This document shows, one piece after another, positions 1 through 11,939 of a DNA stretch of 64,000 bases. The notes beneath the pieces are model-generated. The model was not told where the DNA came from. It ran no database searches and saw only the letters and a program-made list of their open reading frames with translations. The position numbers and the translations under genes were made by a program. Each line of letters opens with the position of its first letter. The first letter of the stretch is position 1. The stretch comes from Mytilus edulis (lineage: Eukaryota; Mollusca; Bivalvia; Mytilida; Mytilidae), in NCBI RefSeq assembly GCF_963676685.1, contig NC_092355.1, forward strand, positions 62,903,613 to 62,967,612. Direction: 5' to 3'.

Positions 1-1210
1 ATAAATGAAAAGTAAGCTTCCATAATAAAATTCAACAATGTTTCTTAAAATTGGTAAAAGTGGTATAGTCATACCCCAACATGTTGACCATAGATAGACA
101 AACAATTCACTTGCATTTGATTCGCATTTGAACTATGTGTTTGTTAATGTAAACCGTTTCAAATGTGAATTAAACTAATTCAAATTAGTTAATGTCAATG
201 CAATCCAATTCAAATTAGGTGTGAACTCAGTATGATTGTCAGGTAGTTTCAAACTGAAAGATACTTTTAAGGGAAGGGAAAGAAACGGATAAAACCATGT
301 GTGTTACAAACACTGTTTATTCAAGTCAGAATCCTGGATCTCAATAGCACTTTCATAATGTCAAATAAAAACATGAATATGATAGTTACATACAATGCTA
401 CATGTATTTAATACGTATTAAATGACATTTATTTTAGTGATTGGTAATTAGGAAAAATCTGAAATTCAGGCGTAAATTGAGACAAACAATATCACTGAAT
501 GCAGTTTCTAGTCAAGTGACCAGCAAACATGGAAATCTACCTTTTGAATGAAAGGAGAACTCTTACATTGAAAATGAATGATGAAAATCTAGATTCTAAT
601 AATAGCCGAAGGGAGCTCACATTCACAACAGTTAAAGCATTGCTGAATTAGTGAACAAAGCATTTTTCTCATTTACTTGAAAATCCACCTATTATAATGG
701 AAAAAAACTGAATTTTAAGACATAAATTATAAAATTCCTGATAAAAAGCGGTGCCGAGCATGCATGTTATATGCTTGAAACATATTCAAAGAATAAAGTT
801 TTATAACTTCCTAATGTCATTTCCAAAATTTATCAAAACCTAAATCTTACTGTGGATTCCTATATTTTTCGTGGATGTCAATTCTCCTGGATTGTTGAAA
901 ACTTGCATATTCATCGATATTTGAATTTGTGGTTTTAACAATCCAGACAGACAAATAGCAATAAGGTGTTTAGGAAAACATGACCTAAAACCTCCTTCAT
1001 ATAAGACAAAAATACATGGGAACTCCACTCCTACTGAATGGTCAAATGTGAAAATTGCAGTTAAGATGGTAAAATCACAAATCAGCCGTTACTGTAAATG
1101 GACTATGACTTTTGAGCAAATTTAAAGGGAAATGACAGGGAAGGGGAGCAAATGCCCTTTCATTTGGTATGCAGGTTTCAAAAATAGAGGGAGAATAAGA
1201 GGGAAAGTTG

Positions 1211-1285
1211 AGTCATCATTTTAGACTTCAGTTAAACTGAGACTACTATAATGTGTTATAGTAGTCTCAGAGTTAAATAATGACT
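1211..1285. repeat. Hairpin / foldback element
   Basis: Positions 1237-1251 and 1256-1270 form a perfect 15-bp inverted repeat around a 4-nt loop (TGTG). Outer arms 1211-1221 and 1275-1285 also pair with one mismatch, so the unit looks like a small foldback or MITE-like element of about 75 bp. No coding content. Confidence 0.7.
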
Positions 1286-2194
1286 TATGAAGTTATGTAG
1301 ACTTACCTTCTAATTTAAAAAAAAAACCCACAATACTCAGAACTATGTCTAATTCACTTTGACTACTGATATGCAAACCTAATAACCTAAAAATATATCA
1401 TAAAATAGTGATTGAAAGATTCATAACACTTTGAAAGGATAATTCAGACACGTGTTACACGGAGAGCATGTTTGTTTACAAATAATAATGTCACGTGATC
1501 GCGCAGACCTCACATGTTGCATCGCCCTTACAATCCACTAATACATAACCCATTAGTATGCAAACATGCAACGTGAATGTGATTGGTTATCAAATAATAC
1601 AGAAATAATGCATGTACAGTTTATGAAGAAATTAGTTCATCAAATAGATCGATTTTCACTTTTGACACGAATAGGTCGGGTTGACATTTTTGTCATCGGG
1701 GATAATATTGAGATAAATGGGATAAAACTGACCGTCAAAAAGGTCTAGAGAAGCACATTAGTAGAATCTTAACATTAATAAGTAATACTTACCAAAATTT
1801 CTCTAATTAATAGACTATATAACAGAAATTTCACAAAGATAACGGTAAATAATTTTGATGGTGGTGGTGATGCTGGTTAAATTGGCGCGAAATAATATTC
1901 TTACTCCTATTGCTTTACGTAGAAAAAAATGTATAGAATTGAATTTGACTAAAGTTGAGCATAAAAAAAAACGTGAATATGCAAAAGATGGTAATATATT
2001 AATGATAAAGTGTATAAATTTCCGTAAACGAATTTACCCGTATACTTCACTAAGAATTACATTTGAGCGCAAGGAGATCTATTTGTGAATATATAACCCC
2101 GGTTGAACTCAAGGTCGTATTGGAATTTTTTGCGTTACTTTTAAATCATTGAGACCATCTATTTTTATTACGGGTTTCCACATCTTTAAATCGG

Positions 2195-2590
2195 AATTAT
2201 TGAAAAAAATGGAATGTTGTTAGCAGAATCAAAACAGAAATGATGAACACTGCAACATTTTCAGCAAAACATAAATAGGATGGAGGATCTGTGTATTCAC
2301 ATTATTTGTAAAACTCTCCTTATTCCTGTGAAGCGTGTGCTTTACATCGAGGCTTTCTATGCTTATCATCGACGCCACAGTACTTCAACCAATCAGACAA
2401 CGTTTATTTTGGGAATTCGACCTATTTTAACTCAGATTTTGGAATTTTTTAAATGAAATTATAGAAAAATGGAATGTTGTTTGTACATATAAAATAGAAA
2501 AAGATGAATACTATAAGCTAAAGCAAGTTTGGATGGGGTTCTGTGTATTTACATTGTTTGTACAACTCTCCTTACTGATGCCATATTTTG
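2195..2590 (+). repeat. Diverged direct duplication, about 260 nt apart
   Basis: Two similar blocks (about 2195-2330 and 2455-2590) share the order of several short words, for example GGAATGTTGT at 2211 and 2471 and a block ending in AACTCTCCTTA. The offset is 260 nt. This is a local tandem duplication or two copies of an unrecognised repeat. Confidence 0.55.
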
Positions 2591-3564
2591 GAATTTCCGT
2601 GACCTAAATGGTTTGCGAAAATTAATATTTTTATATATAGTATAGTAATAAAGAATTGATTTGAAGAACAGTTTATTCGTCTCTCGTTACTTGTGCTTAC
2701 CATAGTCCCCCAGCCAAGTACACGATAGGTGTGTGTTCGGTGGGGAGATTTAATTCTAAAAAATCTGCCTTCAGTCACCGCACTAAATGTAGCGTGCATT
2801 TAAATTACTTATACGTAATGATAAAAACTGAGAATAGAAATGGGATTCGACTAGGTTATAACACGGTATCGGGTTCTCTCATGATGATCGAATCTAGTTG
2901 GTTGACATGTAGCTGTTAACTTCATTCTATATTCAATTGATAGAGAGTTGGTGTTTAACGAGGAAACTATTCAATCAACGTATCCCAGGGTAAAGTGGGA
3001 AAAAACTCTTCGGAAGTGTTACGGACTCCTCCATGATTTGATTGATCAGTAATTGGAATATCTGTGTCGCAGATGACCACTGAATTTGACATGTAGAATC
3101 CGCAATACCGTTCTCCTTTCCTAGCCATTTTAATTCATCGAATAAGCGCAATAGTTCAAAAGGGAGAAGGGGATCGTCCCTTGATCACTTTAAGTTTAAA
3201 AAAAATCATGTTCTTTCGATATATATTAATTTTTAGAATACTATCATCCAATTTTATTTTCAATAATCGGGAAGTACTAGCTTTAGACATCTCCGGATCC
3301 ACCCATGGAAAGGGACCTATGTAGAATGTTGTGAACTAGGAATTAAGAACCCTTTAAGGTCATCTTGGTTAACCACGGGTTTGAGACGGATTTTTTTTGT
3401 ACTAAAATGTTCGATTGACAGTTTGTTTTTTGTATCGTGTTTTTTTTCGGCGGTTCATCTTTCTTCTTCTGGTATAAAATTGAGGAGATGTTGTATAACT
3501 TGCGACGAGATATATATCAATCAGAGTTCAAATAGAGTGGTAGTAAGGAATATATATAGCTACG

Positions 3565-3627
3565 CCACTGTACGGCCTTCAACAATGAGAAAATCCCATA
3601 CTGTTTGTCGGCTATGTACAGGCCGAG
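3565..3627 (+). repeat. Family S (mussel SINE-like) fragment
   Basis: A short decayed piece of the family seen more fully at 50926-51105. It contains CGGCCTTCAACAATGAG followed by a degenerate copy of the segment that in full copies reads as CATAGTCAGCTATA. Low-information relic. Confidence 0.45.
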
Positions 3628-3921
3628 TCTTGAAAAGTGTCTCAAATTACAATCCAAAATTATGAAATCCCAAACTTAATATCATATTTCCAATCCTTAT
3701 TTATTGAAACTTCTATACAACTTTAACATTTGTCGTTCTTTTCCTACGTAATGTTAAGTAAGAACATATAGTCTTGTTCCCAGTGGTAAGCAAGTGTAAG
3801 GACGATTGCAACATTATGCAAATTGAATTGTCTCTCGTTAATCAGACAAGTCATTAAAATGTGCAATCACTAATTACAAATGTTTAGTGAGTTTCCAAGG
3901 AGAAACATAGGAAAGGTGGGA

Positions 3922-3939
3922 GGGGGGGGGGGGGGGGGG
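3922..3939 (+). repeat. Poly-G run (18 G)
   Basis: An uninterrupted run of 18 G followed by another G-rich stretch (3945-3950). Such tracts can form quadruplexes and are prone to length error in assemblies. Confidence 0.85.
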
Positions 3940-4501
3940 TGTCTGGGGGGTTTGACATCTCATGCTTTTGTATAATTGAAACCCCTTTTAAAAAAAGAGA
4001 ATTAATTGAACTGCGCCTGAATGCTGTACAAATTTATTTCTGACATAATTTATGATTAAGATGTCCATACGTAAGGAATGTAGGATTAATGTCGAAATTT
4101 CAAGCGTTTTTTAAATATATTTTCCTTGTAATTATTAACTGTATAAGAATCATCCCGCAACAAGAAGGACAACACTCTCAACTATAACTTAAGACCATAC
4201 GAAAGAAAAGTGAAACACTATACATATTTACTGATGATTACCAGCTATTTCATCCTTCGGGAGACTGTAAAATGGGGCTCCGACATTCAATATAACAAGT
4301 TGTTAAATGGAAAGTTCGATGATCCCAAATGTAAGTTTATAAAGTTTCTTTTTTCAAATTTGATCAAATAAGGTTGTAGAATTATAAGATATAAAGTTTG
4401 ATAAAATGGGAAATCAAATCTGAAAATTTTGTAACATTCTTTTTTAGAACGAACAATTTAGAATAAAGTGCATGGAGTCTTAAAATGGACGAAAGTAATT
4501 A

Positions 4502-4692
4502 CCGGAGCACCTGATATAACCACCAGTTTTTTGTTGGGCTTCGTGTTGCTTGGTCTCTAGTTTTCTATGTTGTGTCTTCTGTACTATAATTGTTTATCTG
4601 TTTGTAATTTTCTTTTGGCCATGGCGTTGTCAGTTTCTTTTCAATCTATGAGTTTGACTTTCCCTCTGGTATCTTTCTTCCTTCTTTTCTAA
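4502..4692 (+). repeat. Family R 3' tail copy (no coding part)
   Basis: Matches the roughly 190-nt tail that follows the reverse-transcriptase fragments at 23132, 26901 and 43930: it starts at CGGAGCACCTGA, passes GCCATGGCGTTGTCAG and ends in a pyrimidine-rich stretch. The coding part is absent, which fits a severely 5'-truncated insertion. Confidence 0.7.
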
Positions 4693-5359
4693 GCGTTTAC
4701 AAGGCAAAATAAATTAAATAATTATATTCAATTTACCTATCAGTATTTGCTAACATGTTAAAAGTATTGTAAACGAAGCTGTAGTAGTCGTCAAATTATA
4801 TATATGATGCAAAGCGCCATCAAAATTGGTTGTAGTGAAATACATTTCAGGGACCTACCTCTTCAAATATATTTTCCTGATGCATGTGTTAAAATTCGTT
4901 ACTAAAGTTTACTTAGTGCATTGAAGCATCAACGTAATCAGCTTTTTCCTTATTTTGTAAATTTTAGATACCAATAATCAGCATCGAAAATTTTGTATGA
5001 ATTTATATCAAATTGAAATATAAGGTTAGGCTATGGCAGTGGGCGACAGTGGCTCGTTGAGACAGTGGGCGACTATTTCTGGTTGGGTTAAACTTTCACG
5101 AAAAAGTAAGTGCTTTTCTATAGAAAAGTACTTAATTATAATTTTAAATGAGACGTTTCCTTTTCTAATTATTTCAAACAGGAATATACATATATCTATA
5201 CTACTTAGTTTGAACAAAATTGATATTTTTTTCCGATAATTGAAAATTATTTGTCGGAAATACGATTAAATCAATTTAAATAATTGATCTTTGATCTTAA
5301 ATTTTTGATTTTTCACATTTTTAATTTTTCAGAATTTATATATGCGTACCTTTATAATG

Positions 5360-5386
5360 TATATATATATATATATATATATATAA
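5360..5386. repeat. (AT)n microsatellite
   Basis: About 13 AT dinucleotides in a row, inside the left copy of the segmental duplication. The right copy has only a short remnant at the matching place (about 16493-16502). Confidence 0.9.
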
Positions 5387-6829
5387 ACGTGTGTTACACA
5401 ATGTACAAGGTATATCCCAAATTGAACCGATAAATCCCCGATCTATTTATAAGTTTTCCGAAAAAAGAAATTCTGCGTTAGCAATCTATAAATGTAGATA
5501 CATTATTTCATCGACTTGTATATGTATCGATAGACAAATTAAGTGTGTAAAAGGTAGGTTAAGATTAGATCAAAACTGATGCAATATATGGTAATGAGTT
5601 ATAAAACGGTGAAAACGTGTACAAATAGCGCGTTTCCAATATTTCATTCAATATCAAAATGGTTTCGAATTGAAGTTGTATTTTTTTTGGTCTCAATCAT
5701 TCAATACCATATTTTCTGATTTTAATGAATTTTATTTCAATTTATTTTGTTAATAATCATTTTAATAATGTTTGGCGTGGAAACAAATCTTCGAGAACGA
5801 AAACAACCAGGAAAAAATAAATTTTTTTAAAATAAACAATCTCCGACTGTTATGGAACGACTATTTAACTTTAAGATTAAAGATTTTTTTTTCTTTGGTA
5901 TACTCATACTGTGATCCCCAATTTGAAAATAAAATTTAGTGTGGTTAAGCTGTAACAAAAAAAAATAAAAAAATATTCCGATTCTAATTTTTTCCTTTAC
6001 CTCATAGTGTTATAATAATGTATTGTAAATTACTATTCCAATGTTATTCTTAGACTGTCATGGTCTATATAGATTTCTAAAACGGACCCATTATTTTCAA
6101 AAGGGGTGGGCCGGGATGTGGAGTATTTTTTTGGGGTGAGGGGGGTCGATAACGACATATTTACGAACACAACCCGATTAACTGTTTATCGTTTTTTTAC
6201 TGGTATTTTCCGATCCCTACCATACAATATTTAGGAAAAAAATGTTTGGAGAATCAGTTGGCCAGCAAGTGTTGTTGATGATAATAATGATGATACAAAA
6301 ACAACAATAAAAGTGGGGAGACGTGTAAATACAGAAAATCTTATACAAAAAAATAACTTTTTTTTTAATCAAGGGGTGGAGAAGTTGGGTTGGGAAAGGG
6401 GTTGATAGTACTCCCCGCTCTGCGCTTTCCAATGAAGCCGTCACTTTATGCAATGATTTGTACGCACGAACTAAAATATACAAGACAAAGTATTCATAAT
6501 TTATAATGTAAATTTATGAAGTTATATTTTTCCTATTGTTTCATTAATAAGATAATCTTTCAATCAAGAATCTGATTGTACTATATTTGTATATGTTATT
6601 GTAATTTTTCCATATTGCCCCTTGTGTGCCCTATTCAAGATAATTATGCCGTCTGCTGTGGTTATTTTTCGATTTTGTCTTTTTGTTGATCCCACATTGA
6701 CGTCGCAGGAAGGCGTCCCAGAAAGAAAATAAAATAGCCTTGCCAGACGTCATGATTATTTGGACTATGTGTATTGATTTGAATTTTTTGTTTTACCTAA
6801 TACAGTATAATGTAATTCCTAATATATTC

Positions 6830-6955
6830 TATCCTATTCTATTCAAACCTGTTCTTTTTTTTATCCTATCATCTATTATTTTCGGTTCTTTTATATCCTA
6901 TTATTTTCTATCCTGTTCTATTCCATTCTATTATATTCTAATATATTCTAGGAGT
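6830..6955 (+). repeat. TATTC/TCCTA-rich simple sequence
   Basis: Degenerate pentanucleotide tract with many variations of TATTC and TCCTA. It produces an 89-codon open frame (6740-7009) that is low complexity and not a gene. A shorter version lies at about 18190-18265. Confidence 0.75.
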
Positions 6956-6977
6956 TACCAATCAGGTTACGCATTTA

Positions 6978-7011
6978 TGACACACAACCACGTGCGTCGT
7001 TGTTTGTAAAC
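6978..7011 (+). promoter_or_regulatory. Conserved E-box / forkhead-like block upstream of IAP
   Basis: This block matches 18286-18319 at 32 of 34 positions by eye, more than the sequence around it. It holds CACGTG (an E-box) in this copy and a GTTTGTAAAC forkhead-type site in both. It ends about 780 nt before the first identified coding exon. A role as the promoter or enhancer core is inference from its conservation between the duplicated flanks. Confidence 0.4.
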
Positions 7012-7787
7012 AAACAGCTTACAATGTATATTCTGTAAACATGGAAACGTTTTCAACTTACTTAAAACTGTGTGTAAGACAATCTAACGTTCAGATTGTA
7101 TATAAGACCGTATAACGTTAACATTGTACAGAAGACATTACGCTTGATTAAAAGTCATAATTATTCTTATAAACAAAACCAATACAAACATAAACTAAGA
7201 CGCGCATCATTCTGTATCTGTATCTGTATCCAATGAATTTCTGCCAATATAGGCATACCTCCGTATATGGAGTAAAACAATAAAATTAGTTCCACCACCG
7301 CAATAGTATAGAATATTAATCCATCAATATATTTACACTATGAGCACTATGTACACAGTTCACAGTTCAAATTACGATACTTATTTATCCTTTTATATGT
7401 AAAAGATAAAAATTGTCTGTATACTATTAAAATAGGAATATAAAAATTCTATTTATAATATTTAGCCTTGGCGATCTGCAAAATCCCTATTTGACCTTTC
7501 TAACTGACTTTTAAGTTCATCTTCCTCCTACTATTTATCAAGTCCATTTTTGAAAGTATTGTATAGTATCTCTATATAGTAAACTTAAATGATATGAAAA
7601 GTGGTTAAATATATTTGTAAATAAAACCATTAAAGCACAGACGAGATTGGATCGAGCAGCTAGTTTTGGTTAATTTTTCTTTCATAATGGTAACAGACAG
7701 GCATTATAGCTAGTTCACTTTTATTGACATTATGATGCATTTTACTACTTAAATTGTCCTATTTGTTTTCTAGATTTTTCTGCAATT

Positions 7788-9332
7788 ATGTCTTGTACAG
7801 AAACTTCAGATATTGTTCTACAAGGAAAACACCAAACCAGAGCCATTGGTTCAAGAATGTGCGAACCAAGAGTATTCCAAAGATCATTTAGTGATACCAG
7901 ACAAGGGCCTCTCATGCTTTCTCGTTCTGTTCAAACTGACCTAACACCAGAAAGCACGTGTTTACAAGATACTGACGACACGCATAAAATTGATATGACA
8001 AGTTACACAGAGGATGATAAAGGATATGAAAAAGTTTGCAGTGATCTGAAAGAACTTAAAGATAAAGTCCAGCAACTGACTTCAGCAATAAACCTTTCGA
8101 GTCCAGCGCAAATACCAGAAATTATAAATAGACTGAAAACATTTGCCAAAATTAAAGAAAATTCAACAAATTTAAGACTGACCATAGAAAGACTAGAAAC
8201 AATGGTTGAAAAAACAATGTCTTCGGATGTCGAACACATTATAAACCATCAAAAGTTTACGGCAATACGCTATGGTACTGCTTTAAACAATATTGACAGT
8301 AAAGTTCAAAATGAATCAAGCTTACAAAAAAATAAAGAAAGCTACAACGTACTTGGCGATTTATTGCGAGTACACATTTTCCCACAGTCTAAATCACAAT
8401 TTTGTCCACTCAGTTTAAGAACTTATTTTGAGAGTTTTTCAAGTGACACGCCAGTATCTCACGTCGATTCAATGTCAAATGAACTTCTGAGAGTGTCATC
8501 GTATAGCAATTTCCCACGAGAAATTAGTATAAATCTAATTAAAATGGCTAAGACTGGTTTTTACTACATTGACGGAAGAAAAACAAAGTGCTTTTCCTGT
8601 GGAATTACATATGACAGATGGAAATCGGGTGACGATCCTGTTGTTATACATAAAATACTGTCACCATCATGTGCACTCCTAGCCGAACCCAGATTCTCAT
8701 CGTCTGCAAATCAAGAAGAACAGACAACGGTTGTTCCGAATATTACTGTTTCTACTGTTGACACAACGACTGTTACAAGTCAAGGTTTGAATCAGTCAGA
8801 AAATGCTTCATCAAGTCCTGATCCTAGATTACAAATAAGTTCATCTTACAATGGTACCAGCAACAATGTACAGGAAAGACCAGGAAACCAAATACGTTCA
8901 CCAACTAATAGGGACAGAACTAGCTCTGCAACGGGGAACGAGAATAGTCAAGAAACACTGACATCCAATGAAAACCATAATGCTACTGAAAACAGTTCAT
9001 GCCAGCATAACACCGAATTCGAATCACTTGGAATACACCTGGAAAAACCTAAGTATCCTAACTATGCCTGCTTGACTGTTAGGATCAGTTCCTATGAAGG
9101 CTGGCCATCTTATTTAGACCAATCACCACGTCAGATGGCTTTGGCTGGTTTTCTGTTTGCTGGTTACCATGATTACACAAGATGCTTTTTCTGTGGTGGA
9201 GGACTGCGAAACTGGGAAGCAGGTGACGATCCATGGGTTGAACATGCCAGATGGTTTCCGAAATGTACTTTTCTGAAACAAAACAAGGGAGAAAAGTTCA
9301 TTAACGCCGTTCAGAAAAGACAAGCTGAAATA
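7788..9332 (+). CDS. IAP exon 1: coiled coil and both BIR domains
   Basis: One 1545-nt exon encodes residues 1-515. Both BIR domains keep the C-x2-C-x16-H-x6-C zinc pattern and the GDDP motif. The open frame continues to 9383, but a consensus donor (GTAAGT at 9333) joined in phase 0 to 9842 gives the conserved downstream UBA and RING, so the extra codons are intronic. Having both BIRs in one uninterrupted exon is notable. Confidence 0.93.
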
Positions 9333-11888
9333 GTAAGTAAAAATGTTAAACACAATTCAATTAACCCGAATGTACATTGCTAAGCAAATCATCAAAGCAA
9401 AATTATGGAAAAAAATCCCGATTATTATGATAGCAATGATAAAAACGATAACTATGATACTACAACTTGACAAACATACAGATGATTTCAATGAAAAAAC
9501 GAAATTCTTATCCGTTTACATGCAAAACATGAAACCCAATCCCTGAAACAAAAAAAAACCGAAATCGGAATTATTTTTAGTAATCAGGGACTTCTTATGG
9601 AGTGCACAATGCGATTTGATGTGGGGTAGATAAATTGTACATTCCGATGGTGTTCTTTTTTGGATCAATTACATGGCTATTTGCTGTTCTATTGAGTAAC
9701 AGTATGCAACATGCCGTTAGATTGTTTTCCAAAGAACACGAAAGAACAGTATACCAGTTTGCAAACATGATTTATTTTAATTCATGAGTTCCTAAATTTT
9801 AATCATTGACATTTTTAAAATGAACTGTTTACTTGTTTCAGGACCGAGAAACCAATGCGACAAATGAAAATACACAAGAGACAACATCGAGAGCTCAAAC
9901 TTCTTCCTTTGCTGTTAACACAAGTACTACTAGTACAACACAGAGTGATATATTACAAACTGTTGCAGCAAGAAGTGTAATTGAAATGGGATATACTGAT
10001 CAACAGGTTATAAATGCTTTTCAGCTTCTAACGACTTCAGGAAAAGGTATTAACTCTTGATATTTTATTACACGTGTAAACATGATGCAAATGATATGTT
10101 TATAGACGAAGGAATCATTTTTATTCAAGAACAAAATTGTGCTTTCTGTTTTATAATATTTTTAGAAAAATCTTCTTCGACTTAAATAAAACCCAAATAT
10201 ATATATAACAAATGGCATTAAAACATCCTTTTAGAAATGCATAATCCGATATTCCAAAGACCAACATTTGCTGTGCAGTTACATAAATCAATGGTGGGTA
10301 TCAAGAATAAACAAAACCATCAAATGAAAGACCATTCAATTAAATTTTTAGCCTCAATTCATGAAATGTGATTTTACACTAAAAAATCGATGTTAATCAT
10401 AAACAAGTGTGTAAAGGAGACAATAACAATCAAAACCAATTAGTTAACAAAGACTCAAAAAACCAAAGGACATTTACATCAACAGTTATAAATAATAATT
10501 AAGAAACAACACGAACTCCACTAAAAACCGGGAGTGAAATCAGGTTCTCCGGAAGGGTAAGTACTTCCTGTTCTGTATATCGTTTTATTTCTTTGTTCTG
10601 TTTAGTTCGGTAATGATAGAAGGTTCTTATGACTGAGAAAGAATATCAGATATGATTTCTGACACACTTTTGTCATAATGGCCAATCAGCTCATGATGGC
10701 GACCGTAAAATTTCTTGAGTGATGACCTTAATTTGATTGGTTCATAGCCCTGTGTTAGCAACTTTTTAGAAAGCAGTATTCCTCGTTCAACAAAATCAAC
10801 GTACTTTGAGCTAGCGCTAGAGTAACGTATCAATTGAGACACACATACTCCATATGCTGGTGCTGCTGGGATGTTGCTACACAGAAATGGAAAGTTGACT
10901 GTAGGAAAATTAAAATCATCGCGTTTGTTATAAATTTTGGTATTCAACCTACCATCAGTAGTCATTTCGAGAAAAACGTCAAAAAGCAGATTTATCTGTG
11001 TCGGTAGTATATTATTGTTGCAAATCAATGGCTGCCGCGCATTACTTTTTTTCTAGATTGCAAACATCAAGTATTCAATTATGAATATCTTATTATTATT
11101 CATAATCATTTCAGATTTACACAGCATATCAGCAACAGATGTTATGCACATTTTACTAGATGATGAAGCTCATCCGCAACAACAAGGAGCAACAGCAGAC
11201 GTGACTCAACATGGTCATAACACGAACAGGACAGGTGACCATACATCAGATAGTACCAGTACTCGGTGCAATGGCTTAGACAACACAGTAGATGAACAAA
11301 GTTTACTGTTTGACGGTAAGCTTTCTATTCCTTTTCTTAAGTTTTGCAAATAATTAAATTGCCACTGCAAATCTAAACAATGACATTTAGTTCATTGCTC
11401 ATGGCGACTGTTTAAGAAATACTTCACAGTAAGGAAAGCCGAAACCATGACATGACGAAATCAAATACATCTAATAAAAAAACTTAAGAAAGCTACGACG
11501 TACCTTCATAAATTGTCTTAAAAATATAACAGTATTCAGCGTTTGAATCAATTTTAAATGTTTTGTAGTCACCTTGTTTTTTCATCACACATATTTATTA
11601 ACACATGTTATCAAATAAAAATGTATACGAATATAACGCTACAATAATTTTTTGCTCTAAGGTTAATGTTAGATGTATTTTCATATTGCAGATACAGAAA
11701 ATCTGATAGAAGAAAACAGACAATTGAGGGACCAGCGACTCTGTAAAGTATGTTTAGATCTAGAGGCAACCATTGCATTTCTGCCCTGCGGACATATTGT
11801 GTGTTGTATTGACTGCGCTCCTGCCATGAGGAAATGTCCCGTATGCAGGACGTACGTAAAAGGAACTGTAAAAACTTATCTAGCATAA
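7788..11888 (+). CDS. Inhibitor of apoptosis protein (2 BIR, UBA, RING), four coding exons
   Basis: Exons 7788-9332, 9842-10046, 11115-11315 and 11692-11888 join in consistent phase (0, 1, 1) to 716 codons, 715 residues. Order: N-terminal region with predicted coiled coil (about 80-145); BIR1 (229-297) with zinc ligands C268, C271, H288, C295; a Ser/Thr/Asn-rich linker; BIR2 (432-497) with C466, C469, H486, C493; UBA (about 553-582, MGY signature at 564-566); C-terminal RING (668-702) with all eight ligands. IAPs of this plan bind caspases or IAP antagonists through BIRs and act as E3 ubiquitin ligases through the RING. There is no CARD. The start follows a plausible acceptor (TAG at 7771-7773) with no stop between, so an upstream 5'UTR or coding exon is possible. 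AATAAA at 11924 may be the poly(A) signal. It resembles BIRC2/3/7-type IAPs, but the exact orthologue is uncertain. Confidence 0.93.
9842..10046 (+). CDS. IAP exon 2: linker and UBA domain
   Basis: Acceptor TTTCAG ends at 9841 and the donor GTATTA begins at 10047. The exon encodes residues 516 to about 583: a Thr/Ser/Asn-rich linker, then a UBA-like helix bundle with VIEMGYTDQQVINAF. UBA domains bind ubiquitin chains. The exon ends in phase 1. Confidence 0.88.
10430..11040 (-). mobile_element. Family R reverse-transcriptase fragment in IAP intron 2
   Basis: Antisense copy. The coding part (10627-11028) is an uninterrupted 133-residue frame with the motifs NFPFL, IPAAPAYGV, SQLIR and KFYGRHHEL shared with the copies at 23132 and 26901. 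Its tail extends to about 10430. It lacks the upstream YIDD part, so it is 5'-truncated. It is close to Penelope-like elements in my reading, but class is uncertain. Confidence 0.8.
11115..11315 (+). CDS. IAP exon 3: acidic/polar linker
   Basis: A 201-nt exon between TTTCAG and GTAAGC, phase 1 at both ends. It encodes a hydrophilic linker with several DD and His/Thr-rich stretches and no domain I recognise, between UBA and RING. Its frame and phase are required for the flanking exons to join. Confidence 0.82.
11692..11888 (+). CDS. IAP exon 4: RING finger and stop
   Basis: A 197-nt terminal exon after TTGCAG. It encodes the helix preceding the RING, then C668-x2-C671-x11-C683-x-H685-x3-C689-x2-C692-x6-C699-x2-C702 and a short tail ending in LA. 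The layout is that of an IAP RING, where the C-terminal tail supports dimerisation and E2 recruitment. Confidence 0.93.
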
Positions 11889-11923
11889 TTTACTTTTCAG
11901 CGGATTCATTAATCAAATTTAAC

Positions 11924-11929
11924 AATAAA
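11924..11929 (+). terminator. Candidate poly(A) signal of the IAP gene
   Basis: AATAAA 36 nt after the stop codon. Further AATAAA words occur at 12096 and beyond, so the true cleavage site is not settled. Confidence 0.4.
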
Positions 11930-11939
11930 AAAAAGGAGA

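Larger units (their letters stand above)
1..5200. other. Gene-free left flank
   Basis: I see no supportable gene here. Reading frames are short, have no recognisable domain and no convincing splice partners. The stretch is AT-rich and holds a hairpin element, a roughly 260-nt direct duplication, an 18-nt G run, a short SINE-like fragment and one family R tail, listed separately. Confidence 0.6.
5280..7015 (+). repeat. Segmental duplication, left copy (5' flank of IAP gene)
   Basis: Colinear with 15490-18335. Matching islands include TGATGCAATATATGGTAATG (5578 and 16689), CATATTGCCCCTTGTGTGCC (6611 and 18125) and the 34-nt block at 6978. Order and strand are the same in both copies. This segment lies directly upstream of the intact IAP gene; the other copy lies upstream of the broken IAP copy, so the duplication covered the 5' flank as well as the gene. 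Confidence 0.8.

Noticed and set aside
6740-7009. 89-codon open frame upstream of the IAP gene
   Set aside because: It runs through a TATTC-rich simple tract and has no domain; its counterpart in the duplicated flank is not preserved as a frame.
9333-9383. Extension of the IAP first exon to its in-frame stop
   Set aside because: A consensus donor at 9333 joins in frame to UBA and RING exons, which are needed for the full protein. Intron retention would give a RING-less form, but there is no evidence for it.
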